NCBI GenBank assembly: GCA_016719565.1
Contig: JADJYU010000005.1
Coordinates: forward strand, 248,001-312,000
DNA length: 64,000 nt
Source: Ignavibacteria bacterium
GTDB taxonomy: Bacteria > Bacteroidota > Ignavibacteria > Tepidaquicellales > Tepidaquicellaceae
Direction of reading: 5' to 3'
The translations under genes were made by a program, and so were the position numbers. How positions within the stretch are numbered: position 1 is the first letter of the stretch; the number at the start of each line of letters is the position of its first letter. The notes below the pieces were generated by a model. The model was not told the DNA's origin. It saw only the letters and a program-made list of their open reading frames with translations, and did no database searches. This document shows, in pieces, positions 47,150 to 55,959 of this stretch.

Positions 47150-48505
47150 ATGAATCACACGGAGTCTGTTCTTATAATTGATGATGAACCGCAACTGATG
47201 CAGCTGTATTCAAAATTTCTTTCACTGGAAGGCTTTGATGTTGAAAGCGCTTCTACAGGTTATGAAGGTCTGGATCTGATAAAGGAAAAGCATTTCTCAC
47301 TCGTAATAACTGACATGAAACTTCCTGACATCAGCGGTTTACAGGTCCTGGAAAAAATTAAAAATGAATTCCCCGATACGGAAGTTATTGTATTAACCGC
47401 TTACGGAAATATACATGACGGAGTAGCCGCTATAAAATCCGGAGCTTTTGATTATATCACAAAGGGTGATATTGATGAAGATGATTTTATACTTAAAGTA
47501 AAAAAGGCTGCTGATAAAGCTTCATTAAAAGAGCAAATAAAAAACCTGCGCGAACAGGTAGGATCTAAATTCCGCTTTTCAAAAATTCTCGGTAATTCAA
47601 AACTGCTTCTCGATGCAGTATCTTTAGGAAAGAAAGTCGCAGCTACTGATAATACTGTACTTCTTCTTGGCGAGACCGGAACAGGCAAGGAACTTTTCGC
47701 GCAGGCAATTCATAATTCCGGTCTGCGAAAAGATAAAACTTTAGTAGCAATTAACTGCAGCGCGATTCCTAAGGATCTTCAGGAATCAGAATTATTCGGT
47801 TATGTAAAAGGCGCTTTCACAGGCGCAGTATCTGATAAGAAAGGTCTCTTTGAGGAAGCAAATAACAGCACCATTTTCCTTGATGAGATCGGAGATATGT
47901 CCCTTGATACACAGGCGAAACTTCTCAGAGTGCTTGAGACAAATACAATTTCCAAAGTCGGAGATACTAAAACAAAAAATATTAACGTAAGAATAATTTC
48001 TGCAACCAATAAGGATCTCGAATCCGAAATTGAAAAAGGAAATTTCAGAAGTGACCTCTTCTACAGATTGAATGGTTTTACAATTAAATTACCTTCTTTA
48101 AATGAGAGAGCTGAAGACATACCCGTTCTTGCTAATGAGTTCATCAGATCTTATTCAGTCAAATCAAAGAAAAATATCCCGCAGGTGACTGATGAATTTA
48201 TGACTAAACTCATCCATTACAAATGGAAGGGAAATATCCGCGAACTGAAGAACATCATTGAAAGAGCTATCATTATTTCGGAATCAGATACACTCACACC
48301 GGATTATTTACCGCAGGAATTTTTCAGCGGCATTAGCGAAAATCAAAGTCTTAATTCAAAAGATCTTACTTTGGAAGAGCTTGAAAAAGATCACATTTTA
48401 AAAACCCTTTCCGAAACAGATCATAATAAAACCCTGACAGCAAAAAAACTCGGGATCAGTTCTGTTACTCTTTACAGAAAACTTAAAGAATACGGCGTTG
48501 ACTGA
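47150..48505 (+). CDS. NtrC-family sigma-54 response regulator
   Basis: 451 residues. The receiver domain (about 1-120) has the acidic pair DDE and phospho-acceptor Asp55 in VITDMKLPDISG. The AAA+ domain (about 145-375) has Walker A GETGTGKE, the sigma-54 contact loop GAFTGA in GYVKGAFTGAVSDKKG, and Walker B IFLDEIGDM. The C-terminal Fis-type helix-turn-helix ends in TLYRKLKEYG. All features for activating sigma-54 polymerase are intact. It stands immediately upstream of the kdp genes, where KdpE would be expected, and no KdpE is present in the locus. Confidence 0.92.
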   Translation: MNHTESVLIIDDEPQLMQLYSKFLSLEGFDVESASTGYEGLDLIKEKHFSLVITDMKLPDISGLQVLEKIKNEFPDTEVIVLTAYGNIHDGVAAIKSGAFDYITKGDIDEDDFILKVKKAADKASLKEQIKNLREQVGSKFRFSKILGNSKLLLDAVSLGKKVAATDNTVLLLGETGTGKELFAQAIHNSGLRKDKTLVAINCSAIPKDLQESELFGYVKGAFTGAVSDKKGLFEEANNSTIFLDEIGDMSLDTQAKLLRVLETNTISKVGDTKTKNINVRIISATNKDLESEIEKGNFRSDLFYRLNGFTIKLPSLNERAEDIPVLANEFIRSYSVKSKKNIPQVTDEFMTKLIHYKWKGNIRELKNIIERAIIISESDTLTPDYLPQEFFSGISENQSLNSKDLTLEELEKDHILKTLSETDHNKTLTAKKLGISSVTLYRKLKEYGVD

Positions 48506-48606
48506 AAAAACCTTACTTCCATCGCAGTATTAAATAACAACTCCTGTTTTTCATTAATAACTTTTTACTCTCTTAAATTTTTACCCATCAATTCTTTTTA
48601 ACTCCC

Positions 48607-48682
48607 CCATTACATTTTAAAATATCCATTACTTTTTTAAACAACCATTACATTTTGAAATAACCGTTACATTTTGAAATGT
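48607..48682. promoter_or_regulatory. Four 19-bp direct repeats upstream of kdp (candidate enhancer)
   Basis: Units start at 48607, 48626, 48645 and 48664, all exactly 19 bases apart: CCATTACATTTTAAAATAT, CCATTACTTTTTTAAACAA, CCATTACATTTTGAAATAA, CCGTTACATTTTGAAATGT. The 3' half of units 1, 3 and 4 has dyad symmetry (ACATTTTGAAATGT in unit 4). They lie about 75-150 bases before the predicted kdp start site. Confidence 0.8.
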
Positions 48683-48730
48683 CCCCGGGATATTTAATCT
48701 CAATTCCGCAACGGTTTTAATCATAATCAG

Positions 48731-48746
48731 CGGCACGGAAAATGTC
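48731..48746 (+). promoter_or_regulatory. Sigma-54-like promoter candidate for the kdp operon
   Basis: CGGCACGGAAAATGTC matches the -24 element (TGGCACG) in six of seven bases. The -12 region reads ATGTC where TTGCA is consensus, with correct spacing of GG to G but GT in place of GC. No TAnnTTTG box is seen between the repeats and the first small frame at 48772. Confidence 0.4.
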
Positions 48747-48771
48747 CATTTGTAAATTAAAACTTTACAAA

Positions 48772-48864
48772 ATGGATATCACAACACTTTTATTAATGAT
48801 ATTGACCGGCACAATATTCTTCTATCTGTATTTTAAGATCACAGACATAATTGAAAAAATTTAA
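48772..48864 (+). CDS. Tiny single-helix membrane peptide upstream of kdpF
   Basis: 30 residues from ATG 48772 to TAA 48862. One hydrophobic segment (TTLLLMILTGTIFFYLYF) and a short charged tail (KITDIIEKI). It is the first frame after the candidate sigma-54 promoter and ends 9 bases before kdpF. It could be a second KdpF-like subunit or a leader peptide. I do not recognise it. Confidence 0.45.
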   Translation: MDITTLLLMILTGTIFFYLYFKITDIIEKI

Positions 48865-48873
48865 ATCTATAAA

Positions 48874-48951
48874 ATGATAATCTTATTTCTGATATGTATA
48901 GCTCTGTTTATCTTTCTCTTTTATACATTAATTAAACCTGAAAAATTTTAA
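48874..48951 (+). CDS. kdpF: KdpF-like stabilising subunit
   Basis: 25 residues: one membrane helix followed by LIKPEKF, the typical KdpF ending (L-x-P-E-x-F). It is placed 5 bases before kdpA, where KdpF is usually encoded. KdpF stabilises the KdpABC complex in lipid. Confidence 0.8.
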   Translation: MIILFLICIALFIFLFYTLIKPEKF

Positions 48952-48956
48952 CCGCT

Positions 48957-50666
48957 ATGAACACTGAAATACTCAGTCCGGTTTTGATCATTGTAGTTAC
49001 ATTTATTATTGCTGTTCCGCTGGGAAAATATATTGCAAAGGTCTTTAAAGGAGAGAAAACCTTTCTTGATTTTTTTGCTCCGCTGGAAAATTTCATATTC
49101 AGGATCGCAGGTACGGATCCTCAGAAGGAAATGGACTGGAAAGAAAATATTAAAGCTCTTCTAACTATAAACTTTTTATGGTTCCTCTGGGCGATTGTTA
49201 TACTGGCTTTTCAGAATTTACTGTTCATGAATCCGGATAATATTATTGCAATGGAACCGACGCAGGCATTCAACACTGCCGTTAGCTTTATGACCAATAC
49301 AAATCTTCAGCATTATTCCGGTGAAACAGGAGCGTCATATCTTATACAGCTTATAGTGTTTTGCTTTTTACAATTCGTATCAGCCGGAACAGGCATTGCC
49401 GCTGCAGCATTAGTGTTCAAAGCGCTTTCAAACAGATCCGGAAGTAACCTTGGAAATTTTTATAATTTAATGCTTAAGTCCTGTACAAGAATATTATTAC
49501 CGCTTGCAGTTATAGTAGCGCTGATTCTGATATTCAACGGAACGCCTGTGACTTTTCAGGGCGCAGAGCAGGTAATAACGCTTCAGGGTGATACTGTATC
49601 CGTTGCCCGCGGTCCCGTCGCTCCGATGGTCGCTATCAAACAGCTCGGAACAAACGGCGGCGGATTTTTTGGTCCTAACTCCGCTCACCCATTTGAAAAT
49701 CCAAATTACATAACCAACTTCACTGAGCTTGCTTCTATTCTGATAATTCCTGTAGCTATGATCTTTGCATTGGGATATTATTTGAACCGCAGAAAATTTT
49801 CCGTGATGATCTTAAGCGTAATGCTTTTAGGATTTATCTGTCTCGCCGCTTCTTCGATTTATTTTGAAATGAACGGAAATCCCGAAATTGAAAAGCTCGG
49901 GATAAGTCAGCCGCTTGGAAATATGGAAGGAAAGGAAGTCCGCTTCGGTCCTTCACTCTCTGCATTATGGGGAATTGCTACTACTTCCACTTCCAACGGC
50001 TCAGTGAATTCCATGCATGACAGTTCTACTCCAATATCAAACTTAATGCAGATGCTCGGTATGCAGCTTAACGCTTTTTTCGGAGGGGTAGGAGTCGGTT
50101 TCATAAATATGTTTGTATTCATAATACTTGCAGTGTTTATTTCAGGATTAATGGTTGGAAGGACGCCGGAATTATTCGGGAAAAAAATTGAAGCGAAAGA
50201 AATTAAGATCGCAATAATTGTTGCATTGATCCATCCTCTCATTATACTCAGCGGCACCGCCTTAGCTTCACATATATGGGCTGCATCTGCAGATCCTGCC
50301 GTTTCACTGAAATGGCTGAACAATCCTTCCTTTCACGGATTCTCAGAAATGCTTTATGAATTTACTTCATCCGGAGCTAATAACGGATCGGGTATGGAAG
50401 GTTTATCCGACAACACGCCGTTCTGGAATATCGCTGCAGGAATAGTAATGCTGGTAGGAAGATTCATTCCTATAATCGGACCGGTTGCAATTGCCGGTTT
50501 TATCTCGGCAAAAAAATTCACACCGGAATCTGCAGGTTCACTGAAACCCGATTCCGTCATTTTCGGAGTTGTCCTGTTCTCAGTAATTTTAATTCTCGGC
50601 GCATTACTGTTTTTCCCGGGACTGGCTTTAGGTCCTGTCTCAGAATATTTTTCAATAATGAAATAA
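48957..50666 (+). CDS. kdpA: Potassium-transporting ATPase subunit A
   Basis: 569 residues, usual KdpA length, with about ten membrane segments. The four selectivity-filter loops are visible: MTNTNLQHYSGE, GTNGGGFFGPNSAHPFENP, TTSTSNGSVNSMHD and SGANNGSGMEGL. KdpA is the K+-selective channel-like subunit of the high-affinity Kdp pump. kdpB follows after 19 bases. Confidence 0.97.
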   Translation: MNTEILSPVLIIVVTFIIAVPLGKYIAKVFKGEKTFLDFFAPLENFIFRIAGTDPQKEMDWKENIKALLTINFLWFLWAIVILAFQNLLFMNPDNIIAMEPTQAFNTAVSFMTNTNLQHYSGETGASYLIQLIVFCFLQFVSAGTGIAAAALVFKALSNRSGSNLGNFYNLMLKSCTRILLPLAVIVALILIFNGTPVTFQGAEQVITLQGDTVSVARGPVAPMVAIKQLGTNGGGFFGPNSAHPFENPNYITNFTELASILIIPVAMIFALGYYLNRRKFSVMILSVMLLGFICLAASSIYFEMNGNPEIEKLGISQPLGNMEGKEVRFGPSLSALWGIATTSTSNGSVNSMHDSSTPISNLMQMLGMQLNAFFGGVGVGFINMFVFIILAVFISGLMVGRTPELFGKKIEAKEIKIAIIVALIHPLIILSGTALASHIWAASADPAVSLKWLNNPSFHGFSEMLYEFTSSGANNGSGMEGLSDNTPFWNIAAGIVMLVGRFIPIIGPVAIAGFISAKKFTPESAGSLKPDSVIFGVVLFSVILILGALLFFPGLALGPVSEYFSIMK

Positions 50667-50685
50667 TAAATATAATTATATAAAA

Positions 50686-52743
50686 ATGTCAAAGCATTTT
50701 TCAAATACCGGAAGTAAATTATTATCAGCGGATCTTATACTTACCGCTTTAAAGGAAGCATTCGTAAAATTAAATCCTGCCGTGATGGTAAGGAATCCTG
50801 TTATGTTCACGGTAGAGGTGGGCACTGTAATAATGATCGCGCTCTGTATCATCCTTGCAGTATCACCAGATGAATCTCAGGGCGGCTTATTTTATAATCT
50901 GCTGATCACAATAATTTTATTCTTAACAATTCTCTTTGCTAACTTTGCTGAATCAATTGCCGAAGCCAGAGGAAAAGCTCAGGCGGAATCTTTGCGAAAG
51001 ACCAGACAGGATACTCCGGCAAATTTAATTTTAAAAGACGGCAGCATCAGTAAAATTATGTCTTCCGAATTAAAAAAAGGTGATGTGATTTTAATAAGCG
51101 AAGGAGAAATAATTCCGTCCGACGGTGAGATCATTAAAGGCATTGCAACCATTGATGAATCGGCTATCACCGGTGAATCAGCTCCTGTCATAAGAGAAGC
51201 CGGCGGTGACCGCTCGGGTGTTACAGGCGGTACAAAAGTTTTATCCGACCGGATAAAGGTTTTGATCTCAATTGAAAAGGGAGAATCCTTTCTCGATAAA
51301 ATGATAATGCTTGTAGAAGGCGCATCCAGACAAAAGACTCCGAATGAAATTGCTCTGAGCATTCTGCTCTCGGGATTTACAATAATGTTTCTAATTGTAA
51401 CAGTAACGCTTGAGCCATTCGGCAGATACTCGGAAACGCCGATTGCGCTTGCATCGCTGATAGCATTATTTGTCTGCCTGATTCCTACTACGATCGGCGG
51501 ACTTCTTTCAGCGATCGGGATTGCCGGAATGGACAGGGCTTTGAAAGCAAATGTAATTGCAAAGTCAGGCAAAGCTGTTGAAACTGCGGGAGATATTGAC
51601 ACGCTTTTGCTTGACAAGACAGGGACCATTACCATCGGCAACAGAAAGGCGACTAAGTTTTATGCGCTTAACGGTTTTGATGAAAAAGTATTTACAAATT
51701 ATTGCGCTTTGAGTTCTATGTCAGATGAAACTCCCGAAGGAAAATCCATAATCGAACTGGCAGGAAAAACTCAGCCAGAAATTTATAAAACGAGAACTGA
51801 AGATCTGAAGATATTTAAATTTACGGCTCAGACAAGGATGAGCGGTGTTGATATGAAAGACGGAACGCAGGTCAGGAAAGGAGCATTTGATGTGATCAGT
51901 AAACTGATCAGTGATAACGGTGAACCGGTTCCTGATACAATGGTCTCCATCGTGAAAAACATTGCAGAAGACGGAGGCACTCCGCTAGCTGTAGCGGTGA
52001 ACGGAAAAGCTGCAGGCGTAATTCAGCTTGAAGATATTATAAAAACCGGGATACAGGAAAGATTCAAGAGACTGAGAAAGATGGGTGTCAAAACTGTAAT
52101 GGTAACGGGTGATAATCCTCTGACTGCTAAATTTATCGCCAATGCAGCCGGAGTGGATGATTACATTGCCGAAGCAAAGCCCGAAGATAAAATGAATTAC
52201 ATTATTAAAGAACAGCAGTCGGGTAAGCTGGTGGCGATGATGGGAGACGGTACCAATGACGCTCCCGCACTTGCGCAGGCTGATGTCGGCGTCTCTATGA
52301 ATTCCGGAACTCAGGCGGCAAAGGACGCAGGCAATATGGTGGATCTTGATAATGATCCTACAAAACTTATTGAAGTAGTGGAGATTGGCAAACAGCTGCT
52401 GATCACACGCGGCGCAGTTACAACTTTCTCGATCGCCAATGATGTTGCAAAATATTTCGCTATCGTTCCGGCGCTGTTTGTACTTTCTATCCCCGGGCTT
52501 CAGTTGCTGAATATCATGAACCTGTCAAGTCCGCAGTCGGCAATACTTTCCGCAGTTATATTTAATGCTTTAATAATACCGATGCTGATCCCGCTTGCAT
52601 TAAAAGGAGTCGCGTACAAACCGGTCGGCGCTGAAAAACTTCTGGCAAGAAATATTTTTATTTACGGATTAGGCGGTATCATAGTGCCGTTCATAGCAAT
52701 AAAATTGATCGATATAATTTTAACTTTACTTGGCGTCATCTGA
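50686..52743 (+). CDS. kdpB: Potassium-transporting P-type ATPase subunit B
   Basis: 685 residues. The phosphorylation motif is LLLDKTGTITIGN, the actuator loop is DESAITGESAPV and the hinge is MVTGDNPLTAKFIA, with MMGDGTNDAPALAQADVG at the P-domain end. About seven membrane helices. KdpB hydrolyses ATP to drive K+ uptake with KdpA and KdpC. Confidence 0.97.
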   Translation: MSKHFSNTGSKLLSADLILTALKEAFVKLNPAVMVRNPVMFTVEVGTVIMIALCIILAVSPDESQGGLFYNLLITIILFLTILFANFAESIAEARGKAQAESLRKTRQDTPANLILKDGSISKIMSSELKKGDVILISEGEIIPSDGEIIKGIATIDESAITGESAPVIREAGGDRSGVTGGTKVLSDRIKVLISIEKGESFLDKMIMLVEGASRQKTPNEIALSILLSGFTIMFLIVTVTLEPFGRYSETPIALASLIALFVCLIPTTIGGLLSAIGIAGMDRALKANVIAKSGKAVETAGDIDTLLLDKTGTITIGNRKATKFYALNGFDEKVFTNYCALSSMSDETPEGKSIIELAGKTQPEIYKTRTEDLKIFKFTAQTRMSGVDMKDGTQVRKGAFDVISKLISDNGEPVPDTMVSIVKNIAEDGGTPLAVAVNGKAAGVIQLEDIIKTGIQERFKRLRKMGVKTVMVTGDNPLTAKFIANAAGVDDYIAEAKPEDKMNYIIKEQQSGKLVAMMGDGTNDAPALAQADVGVSMNSGTQAAKDAGNMVDLDNDPTKLIEVVEIGKQLLITRGAVTTFSIANDVAKYFAIVPALFVLSIPGLQLLNIMNLSSPQSAILSAVIFNALIIPMLIPLALKGVAYKPVGAEKLLARNIFIYGLGGIIVPFIAIKLIDIILTLLGVI

Positions 52744-52770
52744 ATTAAATAATTTAAAAAATTTTTAATC

Positions 52771-53334
52771 ATGTTAAAAAATATAAAACAATCATTAATA
52801 CTTTCCGGGATGACAATAATCTTATTCGGGATCATATATCCCCTCTTCATCTTTGCAGCCGGACAGCTTATGCCGGAAAAGTCCGAAGGCTCGCCTGTAA
52901 TTTCCGAAGGCAGAGTTGTCGGATTTGAAAACATCGGACAGAGTTTTACTGAGGATAAATATTTCAACGGAAGACCTTCAGCAGTCGGATACAACGCTGC
53001 TTCTACAGGAGGATCCAATAAAGGAAATTCAAATCCTGAATATCTTGAAGAAGTCAAGACTCGCATTGATACTTTTCTTGTTCATAATCCTGATGTAAAT
53101 AAAAAAGATATTCCGTCAGAACTTGTAACAGCTTCCGGAAGCGGTATCGATCCGAACATAACAACTGACGCTGCTTTAATTCAGATCAGCAGAATTGCAA
53201 AAGTAAGAAACTTAAGCGAAGTCAGACTTGAAGAACTTATAAGAGAATATACTGAGGGAAAGTATCTGGGACTTTTAGGAATTGAAAAAGTGAATTTACT
53301 TAAACTTAACATTGCATTGGACAAAATAAATTAA
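52771..53334 (+). CDS. kdpC: Potassium-transporting ATPase subunit C
   Basis: 187 residues. One N-terminal membrane helix (about 8-32) and the family motifs FNGRPSAVGYNAASTGGSN, ASGSGIDPNI and ISRIAKVRNLS. KdpC is the periplasmic-facing subunit that raises ATP affinity of the KdpABC complex. Separated from kdpB by 27 bases. Confidence 0.96.
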   Translation: MLKNIKQSLILSGMTIILFGIIYPLFIFAAGQLMPEKSEGSPVISEGRVVGFENIGQSFTEDKYFNGRPSAVGYNAASTGGSNKGNSNPEYLEEVKTRIDTFLVHNPDVNKKDIPSELVTASGSGIDPNITTDAALIQISRIAKVRNLSEVRLEELIREYTEGKYLGLLGIEKVNLLKLNIALDKIN

Positions 53335-53344
53335 CTCTCATATC

Positions 53345-53557
53345 ATGACTGCATTTAAAAATATCATCAGTTTTGAGATCGCTTCAGATAAAATTTCCAA
53401 AGAAAAAGAGAAACCAATAGTAAAGACCGAAGCGGAATTAGCAGAAGAAGAGAAGATCAGATCAGACAAATTCGAAGACTTTGCAATATTTATCCCTGTT
53501 ATATTTTTATTTCTTGGAATAATAATTATGTCAATACTTTACAAACTATTTATGTAA
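53345..53557 (+). CDS. Unknown small membrane protein of the kdp locus
   Basis: 70 residues. A charged N-terminal half (IASDKISKEKEKPIVKTEAE) is followed by one C-terminal membrane helix (FAIFIPVIFLFLGIIIMSIL). The gene begins 10 bases after kdpC and ends 30 bases before the porin gene, so it is almost certainly co-transcribed. No family recognised. Topology suggests a cytoplasmic acidic/basic tail near the Kdp complex. Confidence 0.7.
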   Translation: MTAFKNIISFEIASDKISKEKEKPIVKTEAELAEEEKIRSDKFEDFAIFIPVIFLFLGIIIMSILYKLFM

Positions 53558-53587
53558 GAGACACAAATATTTAAATTTAAAATTATT

Positions 53588-54697
53588 ATGGAAAACCGTT
53601 TTAATATATTTTCAGCTCTGACAGTTATTGTAATTCTTTCTGCAGTAATTAATTCAAATCTCAAGTCGCAGACAGAATCAGATTTTAAATTTTCAGGATA
53701 CACAGACACATATTACGCTTACGATAATGATAAAAATGGAAATTCACTGAGACAGTTTTCTGCATTAGCTCCCGTCAGGGATGAATTCCGGATAAACACT
53801 GCACAGATCACAGGCAGATATACTTCGGACAAAATAAGAGGAATTGTAACTTTACAATTCGGGGACATTCCAAAATACAACTGGCCGCAATCGCCTAATG
53901 AATATCTTCAGTTTATACAGGAAGCGAATGCAGGGTTCAGAGCTGCTGATAAATTATGGATAGACTTCGGATACTTTCTTACGCATATCGGCGCTGAAGG
54001 TGTGGTGCCTAAGAATAACTTCTTAACATCGATGTCGCTTGCTACCTACTTTGAACCCTTCTTTCAGAGCGGTGTGAAAATGTCTTATGATTTTTCAGAC
54101 AAAGTTTACGGTTCATTATATTTATTAAACGGATATAATGTATTTGCTGATAATAATAAAAATAAATCAGCCGGTCTGCAATTAGGCGTAAAGCCGGCAA
54201 ATAATCTGGAGATGATCTATAATAATATTATTGGAAATGAACAGCCGGCTGGCAGTATTGGTAAAACAAGATTTTATAATAATCTGGTATTTAAGTTAGC
54301 TGCAACAAAAGATCTTGATATTCTATTCGGCGCTGACTTTGCAATGCAGGATAAGTCTGATCTGATCGACAGTGCGGCGTCTGCAAATATGTTCGCCGGT
54401 TTAATAGCTTTGAAATATAAGATAACGCCAAAATTCTCTGCAATGGCAAGAGGAGAAATTTATGAAGATAAGAATGGTATTTTATCCGGCTTCTATGTAA
54501 ACACAAATTTTGATGTGACCGGTCTTTATGCTTCGGGTATAACTCTCGGAATGGAATATAAACCAATTGATAACGGGTATGTTCGTTTTGAATCAAGATA
54601 TTTAACTTCAAATAAAAACCTGAAGATCTTTTCTGACGGAAGTAATGCGAGGAATTCACGGACTGAGTTTATATTTACTACCAGCGTAGAGTTTTAA
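53588..54697 (+). CDS. Outer membrane beta-barrel (porin-2-like) in the kdp locus
   Basis: 369 residues. An N-terminal signal peptide (about 1-28, ending SNLKSQ) precedes alternating amphipathic strands over the whole length. The C-terminus ends in ARNSRTEFIFTTSVEF, with a terminal aromatic as in outer membrane barrels. The pattern GYTDTYYAYDND and RDEFRINTAQI resembles the putative beta-barrel porin-2 family. In this setting it may admit K+ or another small solute across the outer membrane; this is inferred from position. Confidence 0.78.
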   Translation: MENRFNIFSALTVIVILSAVINSNLKSQTESDFKFSGYTDTYYAYDNDKNGNSLRQFSALAPVRDEFRINTAQITGRYTSDKIRGIVTLQFGDIPKYNWPQSPNEYLQFIQEANAGFRAADKLWIDFGYFLTHIGAEGVVPKNNFLTSMSLATYFEPFFQSGVKMSYDFSDKVYGSLYLLNGYNVFADNNKNKSAGLQLGVKPANNLEMIYNNIIGNEQPAGSIGKTRFYNNLVFKLAATKDLDILFGADFAMQDKSDLIDSAASANMFAGLIALKYKITPKFSAMARGEIYEDKNGILSGFYVNTNFDVTGLYASGITLGMEYKPIDNGYVRFESRYLTSNKNLKIFSDGSNARNSRTEFIFTTSVEF

Positions 54698-54804
54698 ATT
54701 TTTACTTTTAAATCTATAACTTAATTTTTAATATCCGGATACAAAATAGAATTTAATATGCAAACGCTCCTTTATAATTTTAATAAGTCTTAAAACTTTG
54801 TCTC

Positions 54805-55944
54805 TTGAGTAAGAATGAAGTGAACATAAATTCCAATGCGGAAAAATTCCTGACGCTGATAAAAAAATCCAGACAGGGAAAGCTGAAGATCTATCTTGGT
54901 CTTGCGGCAGGCGTCGGTAAGTCTTACCGTATGCTTCAGGAAGCGCATGAACTTCTGAAAAACGGAATTAATGTTACTGTCGGATATATAGAAACTCACG
55001 GAAGAAAAGAAACAGAACAATTATTGTCGGGGCTTCCTTTAATTCCGCGGAAAAAAATATTTTACAAGGGAAAAGAGTTTGAGGAATTTGATATTGATGC
55101 AGTCCTGAATATTTATCCCGATGTCGTGATAGTGGATGAACTTGCTCATACAAACATCCCGGGCAGCAGGAATGAAAAGCGATGGCAGGATATTGAAGAG
55201 CTTATTTATAAAGGCATAAATGTAATAAGCGCTGTTAATATTCAGCACATTGAAAGTCTGAATTCTGTAATTGAAAATATCACGGGAACGGAAGTAAAGG
55301 AAAGGATCCCTGACAGCGTGATATCGCTTGCTGATGAAGTTGTGAATATTGATATAACCACTGACGAACTTTTAAAAAGACTTGCGCAGGGTAAAATTTA
55401 TTCGGCGGATAAAATTCAGACAGCGCTGAATAATTTTTTTAAGAAGGAGCATCTGCTTCAGCTTAGAGAACTTGCATTAAGGGAAGTTGCAGACAAAGTC
55501 GAAAGTAAGATCGGCAGCGAAGTCCCGAAGACCGGTCAGAAAAATGATGATAACATTTTAGTGTGCATCAGCTCTAATGACAAGCTTAATCAGAAAATAA
55601 TCAGGAAGAGCAGCAGGATCGCTCAGCGCCTGGATGCGAAATGGTTTGTAATATATGTAGAGACCGGAAAGCAGTCGCTAAAAAATATTGACTTAAAATC
55701 TCAGAGACATATTATTAATAATCTCAAGCTAGCCGTCGAACAAGGCGCATCTGCCGATACAGTAAAAGCAAACAGCGTCGTAGAAGGGATACTGTCATTT
55801 GCAAAAGAGAAAAATGTAAAAAAAATTATATTAGGTAAACCGGAGAAGCAAAACATATTCAACAAGCTTATCAGAAAGAATACAATAGATGAACTTATTG
55901 AAAAGACTGAAGATGAAGAATTCGATATTGAGATCATATCTTAA
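54805..55944 (+). CDS. kdpD: KdpD N-terminal sensor half (KdpD and USP domains only)
   Basis: 379 residues from a TTG start. The KdpD domain (about 20-230) has the P-loop GLAAGVGKS and Walker B-like DVVIVDELAHTN followed by GSRNEKRWQDIEELI. A universal-stress-protein domain follows (about 250-375). It stops before the membrane and kinase parts found in full-length KdpD. Those parts are probably supplied by the separate histidine kinase gene 15 bases downstream. Such split KdpD arrangements exist in other Bacteroidota-type loci. Confidence 0.9.
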   Translation: MSKNEVNINSNAEKFLTLIKKSRQGKLKIYLGLAAGVGKSYRMLQEAHELLKNGINVTVGYIETHGRKETEQLLSGLPLIPRKKIFYKGKEFEEFDIDAVLNIYPDVVIVDELAHTNIPGSRNEKRWQDIEELIYKGINVISAVNIQHIESLNSVIENITGTEVKERIPDSVISLADEVVNIDITTDELLKRLAQGKIYSADKIQTALNNFFKKEHLLQLRELALREVADKVESKIGSEVPKTGQKNDDNILVCISSNDKLNQKIIRKSSRIAQRLDAKWFVIYVETGKQSLKNIDLKSQRHIINNLKLAVEQGASADTVKANSVVEGILSFAKEKNVKKIILGKPEKQNIFNKLIRKNTIDELIEKTEDEEFDIEIIS

Positions 55945-55959
55945 ATTAATAATCAGATC

